A stretch of DNA of 64,000 nucleotides from positions 32,987 through 96,986 of the forward strand of contig CAJTDD010000006.1 in assembly GCA_910574885.1 (NCBI GenBank), written 5' to 3'. Within the stretch, counting starts at the first letter, position 1. Each line of letters begins with the position of its first letter. This document shows positions 1-7,666 of this stretch, piece by piece. The notes beneath the pieces were generated by a model. The model did not search any database. It saw only the letters and a program-made list of their open reading frames with translations, and was not told where the DNA came from. A program made the translations under genes and the position numbers. This DNA is from Lachnospiraceae bacterium. GTDB lineage: Bacteria; Bacillota; Clostridia; Lachnospirales; Lachnospiraceae.

Positions 1-88
1 CGCCATTCCTCACACTAACAGATGCTCTCATCCTTAATACACCTTATCAAAATATCCAATGAATATGGTCATCCGCAATAGCCCGTCC

Positions 89-298
89 TTAATCGAAAAA
101 GTCACATTCTCCAAGCAGGTATCCGTAATCCTCTTTTTCCTTTGGAACCACACGCTTTGGGATTTTATCCATTTCTTCTTTGTATGCCTGGAAGAATCCG
201 ATATCCTTCAATGTGTCTAAAAAGTCCTGTCCTTTCGCCTTATCACTTCTCTCCCGGAATTCCTCTCCGTAATCTTTCTCGTATACTACATTTTCCAT
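89..298 (-). CDS. Conserved 69-aa protein, copy 1
   Basis: Unrecognised, charged, soluble small protein with many Lys, Glu and Asp residues and no membrane segment or known motif. The ATG at 298 is chosen over an upstream in-frame GTG because AGGAAAGG lies nine bases before it. It differs from the copy at 7284-7493 by one residue, Lys for Arg. Both copies start just after the stop of the recombinase frame, so the gene appears to belong to the element end. Function unknown. Confidence 0.6.
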   Translation of the reverse strand: MENVVYEKDYGEEFRERSDKAKGQDFLDTLKDIGFFQAYKEEMDKIPKRVVPKEKEDYGYLLGECDFFD

Positions 299-345
299 GC
301 TTCGCACCCTTTCCTGTAGAACAATTTATCACTACGGGTAGGATG

Positions 346-471
346 TTATGATGTCTTGTTCTTTTCCTTCTCTGCATCTTTGATTCTGTAATAATCTTCC
401 ATATCCAGACTCAATTTCATATAAGTATCAGGTTTTAATTTTCGGTTGCTCAAGAGGCACACAGTTTCAAC
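346..471 (-). pseudogene. 3' fragment of serine recombinase frame / RlmD-like tail
   Basis: The last 41 codons match residues 547-587 of the recombinase at 7541-9304, starting at the V-E-T-V motif and ending in TAA. The rest of the gene is absent: at 471 the sequence switches to the start of a WYL regulator gene. The V-E-T-V-C-L-L-S start resembles the C-terminal end of RlmD, so this may be an rlmD-type tail carried at an attachment site and not a decayed recombinase. Confidence 0.7.
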
Positions 472-509
472 AGATATATGATGATTTCTAATAAGCGGTC
501 TATTTTCAT
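450..509 (-). pseudogene. WYL/YafY-type regulator, 5' fragment cut at an att-like site
   Basis: From the ATG at 509 the frame reads M-K-I-D-R-L-L-E-I-I-I-Y-L-L, the signature start of YafY/WYL helix-turn-helix regulators; the complete relative at 3339-4259 begins almost the same way. After about 13 codons it runs into the repeat at CTGTTGAA and reaches a stop at 450. The gene sits directly downstream of the GNAT gene. The rest of the regulator is not in the window and may lie beyond the inserted element to the left. Confidence 0.65.
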
Positions 510-560
510 CACTGCTCTGCCATCCTTTCGTTTCTCTCAGATATGAATCTGGAATTTATC

Positions 561-1001
561 TCATATATCTAACCATTGAATAAAAGCTGTTTTATCTGTA
601 CAGTTATATCCCGCATTTTTATAAAACTCTAACGTCTTTTGTTCTTTTGAACCTGTCAGCAGCATCATCTTGTAGCAATTATTATTTACAGCTATGGTTT
701 TTGCATAATTTAAGCATTCCGTAGCATAACCATGCCCTCTATAGTCTGCATGAGTAACAACATTTTCCACAAACGCATACGGATGTATGTTTCTTGTTAA
801 ATTTGGAATAATCACACAAACGCACGAAGAAACAATCTTTCCGTCAACAATATTTACAATAAGATGATGATTTTTATCTGCTATAATTTGATTCCAAATG
901 ACCGATAAATGTTCCGATTGTTCTGGAACAGTCTCTTCATGAAGATATAAATATAAATTCAGCACTTCCAGCAAATCTTCCTGTTTCGCTTCACGAATCA
1001 T
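561..1001 (-). CDS. GNAT family N-acetyltransferase
   Basis: Likely transfers an acetyl group from acetyl-CoA to an amine; the substrate cannot be told. The 146-aa length is normal for the family. The acetyl-CoA pyrophosphate-binding loop R-G-H-G-Y-A is visible at about residues 88-93, after the beta-strand ending V-V-T-H. GAGG lies eight bases before the ATG. It stands first in a minus-strand pair with the truncated WYL gene. Soluble, no signal peptide. Confidence 0.85.
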   Translation of the reverse strand: MIREAKQEDLLEVLNLYLYLHEETVPEQSEHLSVIWNQIIADKNHHLIVNIVDGKIVSSCVCVIIPNLTRNIHPYAFVENVVTHADYRGHGYATECLNYAKTIAVNNNCYKMMLLTGSKEQKTLEFYKNAGYNCTDKTAFIQWLDI

Positions 1002-1071
1002 TCTTATTACCTCAACTCATTTAATTCCGTCATAAAATATTTAATCCATAAATTTCATTATAACGAAATTA

Positions 1072-1395
1072 TTACATTCTGATTTCCGACTTAAAATACT
1101 GTTCCTGAAACTTTATCTGCTCCATGATTTCCTTCTCACTAAAAGAAAGATTTTCAGGTGCAACCACCCATTTTTCTTCAACATCATCCAATCGGTGTAC
1201 AACCGCAGTAATCTTTCCTGTAAATTCTTTAACAGCTTCATTTACACCAACGATATAAGCATCCTGCTCCTCACCATCAGGAGCCATAATGCCTTCGATA
1301 TATCCGTAGTTAACAGGATAATACAGGTCTTTATGTTCCGGATGATAACTTCCAAGCGGTCTGTCAACGATGACTTTTACAATCTCTCCAATCAT
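1072..1395 (-). CDS. Small inorganic pyrophosphatase-like protein
   Basis: Resembles the short inorganic diphosphatases of Clostridia (107 aa, against about 170 for full family I enzymes), which hydrolyse pyrophosphate. The segment from residue 6 with D-R-P-L-G and H-P-x-H-x-D-L-Y-Y-P-V-N-Y-G-Y is typical. The catalytic D-x-D-x-x-D-like stretch reads D-G-E-E-Q-D, so one Asp is Glu. The internal ATG at 1395, with GAGG upstream, is preferred to a longer frame. Its start overlaps the end of the YcaQ-like gene by 32 bases, implying coupled translation. Confidence 0.75.
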   Translation of the reverse strand: MIGEIVKVIVDRPLGSYHPEHKDLYYPVNYGYIEGIMAPDGEEQDAYIVGVNEAVKEFTGKITAVVHRLDDVEEKWVVAPENLSFSEKEIMEQIKFQEQYFKSEIRM

Positions 1396-2560
1396 TCCAG
1401 CCTCTTTTTCTGCAAAAACGTTCAAACCGTCTGATGCGTCTGTCCACATCGCGCTGCAGTGCCTTTGTCAGACGCAAGTCCGGCTCATACCAGATATTTT
1501 TTAGTTCCAGCTTTCCCTGCTTTTTATCATAAGCCATTTCTATCCTGCCTGCAAATCTGTCTCCATAGAGAATCGGCAAAACATAATAACCATATTTACG
1601 CTGCTGCTTCGGCGTATAGATTTCCCATTTATAAGAAAAATCAAAAACTGCTCCTATAAGCTTCCTGTCCCAGATCAGATTATCCAGCGGTGCAATAAAT
1701 TCACAGCGCTTTTTCATCGGGGGATTTTTCAATATAAATTCTGCAAGTCCTGCATCCTCCCTGCGGCAATACAACGGCTCCCCAATCTCTTCCACTTTTA
1801 CTTCAATAATCTTCTCTTCTTTTAACAGCATCTCGAATATAGCATTTCTCTGTGCAGCCTTAAGTCCCTGTATACCCAGCCATGCGTCAGAAGCACGGTT
1901 CCACAAAAGACCCACCGAACCAATGCGCTCTGACACCAGCCATTTTCTATAATCAAAATCCGAAGGAAAAGTCTCTGGTTGATTCAAAAACTCTGCCGGA
2001 ATGCAATTTTCAATCAGATCATAATATTTCAGTGTTCCGCTCTTATGATGGATTCCCAGTTCTCCGACAAAATACATATGTTCCAACGCCGCTCTCGACA
2101 ACCTGGTATCACTCCAATACCAGGAGACCTTTCCCGCTATGTCCAAATCTGCGCTGCACAGTGGTCCCCTCCGTGCAATTTCCTCACGCACCCGTTCCTG
2201 TACTTCCACAATTTCTGTATGGCTTCTCTCCCAGCTTCGGTGAGCCTGCCGCTCCCGGTCAAAATATTTCCAGTTCTCAATTGGAAGAATCGCAAGATTT
2301 TTATCAAAATAGTCCACCAGTTTCCGATCGATATATAAAAGCTCATAAAGCATCGTCTTTTGATAGTCTTTGATTCTGGACTGCAAAACCAGATCCGCAT
2401 TTCTTCCACAGACATCCACCGGATCAAACTGAATGCATCCTGCCTGCCGGATAAAAGAAAGGATGCCTTCTTTTCCAACAAATTTATAATCCCCCAGCAA
2501 GCCATGCTTTAATAACAAAAACTGCCGCGCCTGTTTTTTCGTAAAATAAATTCTGTCCAT
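1364..2560 (-). CDS. YcaQ-like winged helix DNA-binding protein (DNA glycosylase family)
   Basis: Belongs to the HTH_42/YcaQ family, whose characterised members unhook DNA crosslinks. Visible family signs are the N-terminal Q-F-D-P-V-D motif near residue 50, the A-P-L-D-N-L-I-W-D-R segment and the C-terminal Y-G-Y-Y-V-L-P-I-L-Y-G-D-R. The ATG at 2560 is preferred to a GTG four codons upstream because GGGAGGG lies just before it. Length (398 aa) is normal. Substrate and activity here are inferred from family only. Confidence 0.8.
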   Translation of the reverse strand: MDRIYFTKKQARQFLLLKHGLLGDYKFVGKEGILSFIRQAGCIQFDPVDVCGRNADLVLQSRIKDYQKTMLYELLYIDRKLVDYFDKNLAILPIENWKYFDRERQAHRSWERSHTEIVEVQERVREEIARRGPLCSADLDIAGKVSWYWSDTRLSRAALEHMYFVGELGIHHKSGTLKYYDLIENCIPAEFLNQPETFPSDFDYRKWLVSERIGSVGLLWNRASDAWLGIQGLKAAQRNAIFEMLLKEEKIIEVKVEEIGEPLYCRREDAGLAEFILKNPPMKKRCEFIAPLDNLIWDRKLIGAVFDFSYKWEIYTPKQQRKYGYYVLPILYGDRFAGRIEMAYDKKQGKLELKNIWYEPDLRLTKALQRDVDRRIRRFERFCRKRGWNDWRDCKSHR

Positions 2561-2638
2561 TTGCCCTCCCACCGCTAATACAGAAAACGGCAGAACCCGT
2601 CATCATACTGCAGCAACAGAATTAATCCATAATGTTTC

Positions 2639-3247
2639 CTATTTCTTATTAAGAACCCAATAGTATTTATACTGAGTGCCATCATGTCCGGTCAGCGCCT
2701 GATCTGATTCTTCAAACCCCAGTACCGCCAATGCCTGAATACGTTCTTTTGCGGTTGGCACTGCTTTCGTTGCCAGCATCCGGCAGGAAAACATTTCAAA
2801 CGCCGGAGTGCCTATCTGTTGTAAAATTTCCTTTATCACATCTGCTTTTTCGTAATCACTTCGCAGATCCAGACGCAGCAGCCCGCAGTCTTTGAAATAA
2901 TCCTCAGAATCCCTGTGGAATAATTCAACCGTTCCTATAACTTCTTCCTCTTTATGGTTGAAAATACCCCATCTCACAAATCCTCTTCTTTCATACTCCC
3001 AAAGCCAATAGCTGACAGCCTCTCTCATTCTTTCCAAGGATGTATAATGGAAGTCATCCCCACCGCAATTATCACTATTGAAAAAAGGAACCGCCTTCCC
3101 GTCCGAATAAACCTTCAGTAAATCCTCCGCATCACTTTCTGCGACCAGACGTAAGCAGTATTTTCCATCGTCAAAAACCGGGCACTCCTGATACACGTCC
3201 TCAAAAGTTCCCTGATCTCCAAGTAACACTTTCACAAATTCACTCAT
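2639..3247 (-). CDS. GNAT-fold acetyltransferase
   Basis: A 202-aa protein of the GNAT superfamily by layout: an N-terminal segment, a central W-G-I-F-N...V-I-G-T-V-E-L-F strand pair and a C-terminal region with alternating charged and hydrophobic residues. The classical R-x-x-G-x-G/A loop is degenerate, so catalytic activity is uncertain. GAGGAG lies six bases before the ATG. It is followed by the YcaQ-like gene on the same strand. Confidence 0.6.
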   Translation of the reverse strand: MSEFVKVLLGDQGTFEDVYQECPVFDDGKYCLRLVAESDAEDLLKVYSDGKAVPFFNSDNCGGDDFHYTSLERMREAVSYWLWEYERRGFVRWGIFNHKEEEVIGTVELFHRDSEDYFKDCGLLRLDLRSDYEKADVIKEILQQIGTPAFEMFSCRMLATKAVPTAKERIQALAVLGFEESDQALTGHDGTQYKYYWVLNKK

Positions 3248-3338
3248 CTTATGCTCCTCTCTTTTTTACCTTCCGCCATACGCGCAGAATACTCCATGTG
3301 CCATAGAACATCTCCATCCTACCATACTTCTGCGACAG

Positions 3339-4259
3339 CTATATGTCGTAATTAGATAAAAATTTTTGAGCAGTCTCGATCAGTTCATTTCGGCAGGCTT
3401 CCGGAGAAATGACTTCCACACGGTTTCCCATACTCAAAAGCAGGGCTTTCCACGAGCGTTCTCCAGGCGGAACCTGAATCCATATTCTTGATTTTTCCTC
3501 CGACCATTCTTCTATTTGGCTGTCCGGAAAGTACTCTTCCATCAGGCACGTATCTTTCTTATCAAACGCTACCTCCAGTGTAATACAAGTTTCACCATAT
3601 GCCCTGTCTGACTGCTCCATAAGCTCCTTTACCGCCGGATGCTTTCTGTCAGACTTTTCCGATGTAATTTGAGGCTTGCGGATTCGTGCAACTTTAAAGG
3701 TACGATACGCCTCCTGTGGAACAGACCATGCAAATAAATACCATGAATACCATTTATACTGGATAGCAAGAGGTTCAACCAACCGCTGTGTTTCTTTTCC
3801 CTGCGCATCCCTGTAGAAAAAATCAACCAGTGCCTTTGTCTCAATTGCCCGTTTCAGCATCTGATTCACTTTTTGCACCTGTTGATTCTCCATGGCGATT
3901 CCAAAATCAAAAAAGATACTCTGTTCCTGATCCCTGTCCAAAAGTGCATGATACTTTTCAATTAAACCTGCCAGCGTTTCATTTGCATATGAGGTTGCCA
4001 GGCTTTCCAGTGCCTGCTGAATCAACTGCTGTTCTTCCTGGTGGATATTGCAGTTTCTAACCTTATACGACGGCAAAATGGAGTATCCTCCACCCTTTCC
4101 CTGATTGGAATATACAGGAATCCCTGCTTCTGCAATACTGACCATGTCTCTCTGTATGGTGCGAACAGAAACATGGAGCCGTTCTGCCAGGTCTCTGGCG
4201 GATACATTCTCATGATTCAAAAGATAAATGACAATTTTCAACAGTCTGTCTATTTTCAT
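3339..4259 (-). CDS. YafY-type HTH/WYL-domain transcriptional regulator
   Basis: A 306-aa regulator with an N-terminal HTH_11 domain (about residues 1-60, containing R-T-I-Q-R-D-M) and a WYL ligand-sensing domain from about 135 (K-W-Y-S-W-Y-L followed by F-K-V-A-R-I). WYL domains usually bind small molecules or nucleic acids. GGGAGAG precedes the ATG. A second WYL gene, truncated, sits at 450-509; the two share the first dozen residues but are not identical. Target genes cannot be told; the flanking flavoprotein and VOC genes are candidates. Confidence 0.9.
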   Translation of the reverse strand: MKIDRLLKIVIYLLNHENVSARDLAERLHVSVRTIQRDMVSIAEAGIPVYSNQGKGGGYSILPSYKVRNCNIHQEEQQLIQQALESLATSYANETLAGLIEKYHALLDRDQEQSIFFDFGIAMENQQVQKVNQMLKRAIETKALVDFFYRDAQGKETQRLVEPLAIQYKWYSWYLFAWSVPQEAYRTFKVARIRKPQITSEKSDRKHPAVKELMEQSDRAYGETCITLEVAFDKKDTCLMEEYFPDSQIEEWSEEKSRIWIQVPPGERSWKALLLSMGNRVEVISPEACRNELIETAQKFLSNYDI

Positions 4260-4322
4260 TTGAACAGCTCTCCCTAATGATATCGATTCGCAGTTTTTGT
4301 TTTAGCCCAATCAACTGTAATT

Positions 4323-4805
4323 TTAATGTTTGTCATTTTTCTTCAGTCTTATTTTGCCTGTTACTTTTTCTACTACCAGTTTAAAAACTTTTGTACGGGG
4401 CATTACTGCCTTATTGAACGAAAATTCTTCTTGACCATAATGCTTCATCAAAATATATAAAGCATTGCACTTTTCATCATCAGAAAGCATTTCAACACGC
4501 CCTTGTCCAATAACACTCTCATATTCCATTGTGCAACTTCCGTGTTCAACCTCTGTCACTAATTTATGTTCACAATCCATTTCAAAACTGGCTCTATTGT
4601 CCTTTTCAATTAAATCATATTTTGTACCCTCCATAGCTCCATGAAAATACAACTCGATTTTACCTTTTTTTATACACATTCCAAAATTAAGTGGTAATAT
4701 ATATGGGTAGCCATTATTATTTAAGGCAATTCGGCATACATCACATTTTTCCATGATAGCTACAATATCTTCAAACTCTTTTACTTCCCTATCTGAACGA
4801 CGCAT
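4323..4805 (-). CDS. Pyridoxamine 5'-phosphate oxidase-like (NimA-type) flavoprotein
   Basis: The 160-aa product starts M-R-R-S-D-R-E, typical of the split-barrel flavin-binding family that includes 5-nitroimidazole reductases (NimA). P-Y-I-L-P-L-N-F-G about residue 35 and Y-F-H-G-A about 53 form the FMN site. The ATG at 4805 is chosen over an earlier one because AGGGAGG lies just before it. The true substrate is unknown. Next to a VOC gene it suggests a stress or detoxification cluster. Confidence 0.8.
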   Translation of the reverse strand: MRRSDREVKEFEDIVAIMEKCDVCRIALNNNGYPYILPLNFGMCIKKGKIELYFHGAMEGTKYDLIEKDNRASFEMDCEHKLVTEVEHGSCTMEYESVIGQGRVEMLSDDEKCNALYILMKHYGQEEFSFNKAVMPRTKVFKLVVEKVTGKIRLKKNDKH

Positions 4806-4860
4806 TTTTACCTCCCTACTACAATATTGCAAATACCGATTTGTTTATTCGTCCCATGTA

Positions 4861-5325
4861 TTATCTGTTTAGAAGTTTTGTCAAATCCTCAATAGAAGCG
4901 TCCATTTTCACAGAAACTTCTTCCATAGTCATGCCGGAAGCAAGAAAACGCTTTATCACCATTTTCATATCCTCGCCAACCTCAATGATGTGTCCGTCCA
5001 AATCGTAAAACCGAATCACCCGCTGGCCCCAACTATGCTCGATCACTTCTCCCAGATATTCAATATCCGGGTATTCTTTCAACTTGTTCAGAAAACCGTC
5101 AAAATCCTCTTCTTCAAAACACAGTTCCATATTATTGGGTTTTGTCAATACACTTTCTTTTGATAAATGAACAAGCCAATCAAAATCCTGCTGTAAAGCT
5201 AAACCACAGGTAAAAGCTATATTTCTTCCATAATCCTGAAATACTTCCAATCCGAATAAATCCTCATAAAACTTTCTTGCAGCGTTGATGTCTGCTACCG
5301 ATATAACCGTACAATTGTATTTCAT
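4861..5325 (-). CDS. VOC-family (glyoxalase/bleomycin-resistance) protein
   Basis: A 154-aa vicinal-oxygen-chelate protein. A-R-K-F-Y-E-D-L-F-G-L-E near the start and F-Y-D-L-D-G-H-I-I-E-V near residue 108 are the usual landmarks; the late Glu is a typical metal ligand. The C-terminal 30 residues resemble a short helix-turn-helix-like tail seen in some clostridial VOC proteins. AAAGGA precedes the ATG. The substrate cannot be predicted. Confidence 0.85.
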   Translation of the reverse strand: MKYNCTVISVADINAARKFYEDLFGLEVFQDYGRNIAFTCGLALQQDFDWLVHLSKESVLTKPNNMELCFEEEDFDGFLNKLKEYPDIEYLGEVIEHSWGQRVIRFYDLDGHIIEVGEDMKMVIKRFLASGMTMEEVSVKMDASIEDLTKLLNR

Positions 5326-5347
5326 GTAAGTTTTCCTTTCTTAGAGA

Positions 5348-5896
5348 TTATTTTTTCTTCCGGAGCTTTAGTTCAATATTCTTTGGCTTTGCTGCGTTTT
5401 GAAACACCCCCGCAGCATAAGAACTTTTTTCTTTGAGTGTCAATCTTTCCAGTTCCGAATTACCCTTGATTTGCAAAAGTATCCCATTTATTTCCTGCAA
5501 TTCCAAAAGATTGACCGCCACACAAAAAAGAGTCTTTTTCCTGCCATCGTTATAGTTGGCTAACAGTAAATTCAATAATTCTGTCTTTTCTGTCTGCTCC
5601 GCATTGTATGCTTCGATTCCTATCTCTCTTGCTTTTTTCAAATCAGCTTTTCGGTTACTGTGTGTAATGAATGAATCAAATTCATCTATATGCTCATACT
5701 TCTCACAGGGGTACTCTCTGCACCGAAAACAATATTCCACACCATCATGTTCTAAACTACACTTTGCAATTTTGCAGGATTGATTACCCTCTCCGCCACC
5801 GCAGCCGGGACAATATTTATTTAAGTGCATAGGACATAATCCGCAGTTCAAACCACAAAGAGAAAATAGCTGATTGTCCCTATGGAAACCTTTCAT
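5348..5896 (-). CDS. DUF3795 cysteine-rich protein
   Basis: The 182-aa product carries an N-terminal C-G-L-N-C-G-L-C motif followed by C-P-G-C and further Cys pairs up to about residue 65, the DUF3795 pattern, likely a zinc or Fe-S site. The C-terminal half is helical and charged. The ATG at 5896, eight bases after GAGG, is preferred to the upstream in-frame ATG. No biochemical function is established for the family. Confidence 0.8.
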   Translation of the reverse strand: MKGFHRDNQLFSLCGLNCGLCPMHLNKYCPGCGGGEGNQSCKIAKCSLEHDGVEYCFRCREYPCEKYEHIDEFDSFITHSNRKADLKKAREIGIEAYNAEQTEKTELLNLLLANYNDGRKKTLFCVAVNLLELQEINGILLQIKGNSELERLTLKEKSSYAAGVFQNAAKPKNIELKLRKKK

Positions 5897-6008
5897 ACGC
5901 TGTACCTCAAATCTCAAATTTTAATCTGGCAGACTAAAAATCTACACAAATTGTTTTATTAAGTTCAACCATTCCTTATTCATATTCAATTCCCTCTCAA
6001 ATTCGAAG

Positions 6009-6623
6009 TTAGCAAATAATTTCCTGACGTTCTCCCTGAATCCATACAATTTGCCCATCAGACAATTTTATCGAATCGTTATTAGTTATTTCCCCGCAAG
6101 GATTTCCTATTTCAACGTGTGGTATCAGCGGATTTGTTAAATAGCCTAATCCATCAGCAAAGTTTCCTGCGGCAATCATACTTCCTGCACTAATCCCCAG
6201 ATATACCAACCCATTCTCTATTGCCTGTTTTAAAGGTTTTGAAAACCCTGTTCTGTTTACTTCGTTCAGAAGCACTGAGGCATTGCCACCGCAAAAAACA
6301 ATTGTGTCATATTGAGAAAGTTCTTCAACATTCATTAATCGAATCTGTGTGGGTATATCATCAACATAACTTGAATATGTCCTTTTGTATCCGTCGGAGA
6401 GCAGAAGTGCTAAATCATATAAAAAGATATTACTTATAGGTATACCCATACTCATAAGTCGCTCCAAGCATATTACAATACCTTCTCTTGCGGCATCATT
6501 TTCAATTGCAGCAGATGGAACAAAAATCACTTTTGTATTTTGAGGTTCTTTGCCGATGCATTCCCAAAATAACTTAGTAGTACTTTCATTCAAACCACTT
6601 GAACTTAAAAAAAGTGTTCTCAT
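6009..6623 (-). CDS. Peptidase E-like protein (family S51)
   Basis: A 204-aa member of the Asp-dipeptidase/peptidase E family. The nucleophile-elbow sequence G-I-S-A-G-S-M near residue 148 is the S51 hallmark with Ser as nucleophile, and F-C-G-G-N-A near 112 forms the oxyanion region. The ATG at 6623 is preferred because an upstream in-frame GTG overlaps the GAGG ribosome site. It is the first gene of the block reading left and has an AT-rich 260-base upstream region. Confidence 0.85.
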   Translation of the reverse strand: MRTLFLSSSGLNESTTKLFWECIGKEPQNTKVIFVPSAAIENDAAREGIVICLERLMSMGIPISNIFLYDLALLLSDGYKRTYSSYVDDIPTQIRLMNVEELSQYDTIVFCGGNASVLLNEVNRTGFSKPLKQAIENGLVYLGISAGSMIAAGNFADGLGYLTNPLIPHVEIGNPCGEITNNDSIKLSDGQIVWIQGERQEIIC

Positions 6624-6635
6624 TAACTTTCTCAC

Positions 6636-6887
6636 CTCTGATTACATAAATTCCGATTTGTTTCTTTATTTTTAGCATCCAGTATACCTCTCTGCTATAT
6701 TTCGCATTCAATAAAAGTATACTATCCATACCTTACTGCAATATTACTGTTAGGCTACAATTTTGTAGGAATAGAAAAATCCAAGATAAACGAGATACCA
6801 TTTTTCACCCCTAAAAGCGTATTATCCCCATGCTCTTCTTCCAGGCAGCTTCGTAGATTGCGAATTATGAAAGAATCCCGGATGGAT
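6636..6887. other. AT-rich spacer between the peptidase E and HTH genes
   Basis: About 250 bases with no convincing ORF on either strand. It must hold the promoter for the peptidase E gene on the minus strand. I see no strong terminator or repeat. It may be the boundary between element-end DNA (HTH gene side) and the accessory gene block. Confidence 0.4.
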
Positions 6888-7133
6888 TCAAACACTATTA
6901 ATTTTCTCTTTCGCTCTCCTCTCCGCTTCCTCCAGCAGTTTCAATGCTATTGCCTGCTTCAAAACCTCATCCACATAACACTTCACATTTCCATCCGGCT
7001 CCCGCTCCTTCACTGTGGCGAGTTCATCCATATAGAAATCGTAATGTTTAAGAATCCGCTCCATTGCCCACTTCTCCCCGACGACAGCTCCCTTGATCGT
7101 TTCATAATCCAGTAAAATCCGCTGATCGTCCAT
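6888..7133 (-). CDS. Tn916 Orf8-like helix-turn-helix protein
   Basis: An 81-aa protein of the small conjugative-transposon HTH family typified by Tn916 Orf8: L-D-Y-E-T-I-K-G-A-V, G-E-K-W-A-M, I-L-K-H-Y and Y-V-D-E near the C-terminus. These usually sit beside a sigma-like factor and the recombination genes and are thought regulatory. The ATG at 7133 (GGAGG eight bases upstream) is preferred to a 112-aa reading. Its place next to the recombinase shows that element DNA extends at least this far left. Confidence 0.8.
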   Translation of the reverse strand: MDDQRILLDYETIKGAVVGEKWAMERILKHYDFYMDELATVKEREPDGNVKCYVDEVLKQAIALKLLEEAERRAKEKINSV

Positions 7134-7195
7134 AACTCCGTACCTCCGGCTAATTGATTTCTTACAGCATACCATAACTTCATGAAAAAAGCACC

Positions 7196-7666
7196 CGCCA
7201 TTCCTCACACTAACAGATGCTCTCATCCTTAATACACCTTATCAAAATATCCAATGAATATGGTCATCCGCAATAGCCCGTCCTTAATCGAAAAAGTCAC
7301 ATTCTCCAAGCAGGTATCCGTAATCCTCTTTTTCCTTTGGAACCACACGCCTTGGGATTTTATCCATTTCTTCTTTGTATGCCTGGAAGAATCCGATATC
7401 CTTCAATGTGTCTAAAAAGTCCTGTCCTTTCGCCTTATCACTTCTCTCCCGGAATTCCTCTCCGTAATCTTTCTCGTATACTACATTTTCCATGCTTCGC
7501 ACCCTTTCCTGTAGAACAATTTATCACTACGGGTAGGATGTTATGATGTCTTGTTCTTTTCCTTCTCTGCATCTTTGATTCTGTAATAATCTTCCATATC
7601 CAGACTCAATTTTATATAAGTATCAGGTTTTAATTTTCGGTTGCTCAAGAGACACACAGTTTCAAC
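7196..7666. repeat. Direct repeat copy 2 (element end)
   Basis: Second copy of the 471-base repeat at 1-471. Here its inner edge at 7666 lies inside the recombinase gene, so the last 41 residues of recombinase 1 come from repeat DNA. The switch point is GTTGAAAC on the minus strand, the same as in copy 1. Two different neighbours joined to one identical end at one base is what site-specific recombination produces. Confidence 0.9.
7284..7493 (-). CDS. Conserved 69-aa protein, copy 2
   Basis: Same protein as at 89-298 with one Lys-to-Arg change. The ATG at 7493 follows AGGAAAGG by nine bases. It lies 47 bases after the recombinase 1 stop and before the Orf8-like gene, so the three may be co-transcribed. 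No recognisable domain. Being kept intact in both copies suggests it is a real gene. Confidence 0.65.
   Translation of the reverse strand: MENVVYEKDYGEEFRERSDKAKGQDFLDTLKDIGFFQAYKEEMDKIPRRVVPKEKEDYGYLLGECDFFD

Larger units (their letters stand above)
1..471. repeat. Direct repeat copy 1 (element end)
   Basis: These 471 bases recur at 7196-7666 in the same orientation at a constant offset of 7195, with three mismatches counted (near 156, 419 and 456). The repeat is cut by the window edge, so it may be longer. Its inner end is sharp, at GTTGAAAC read on the minus strand. It holds a recombinase 3' fragment and a small ORF. I read it as the end of a serine-recombinase element; a plain segmental duplication is the alternative. 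Confidence 0.9.

Noticed and set aside
1396..1449. Longer N-terminus for the pyrophosphatase
   Set aside because: The extra residues overlap the YcaQ-like gene and do not match the family; the ATG at 1395 has the ribosome site.
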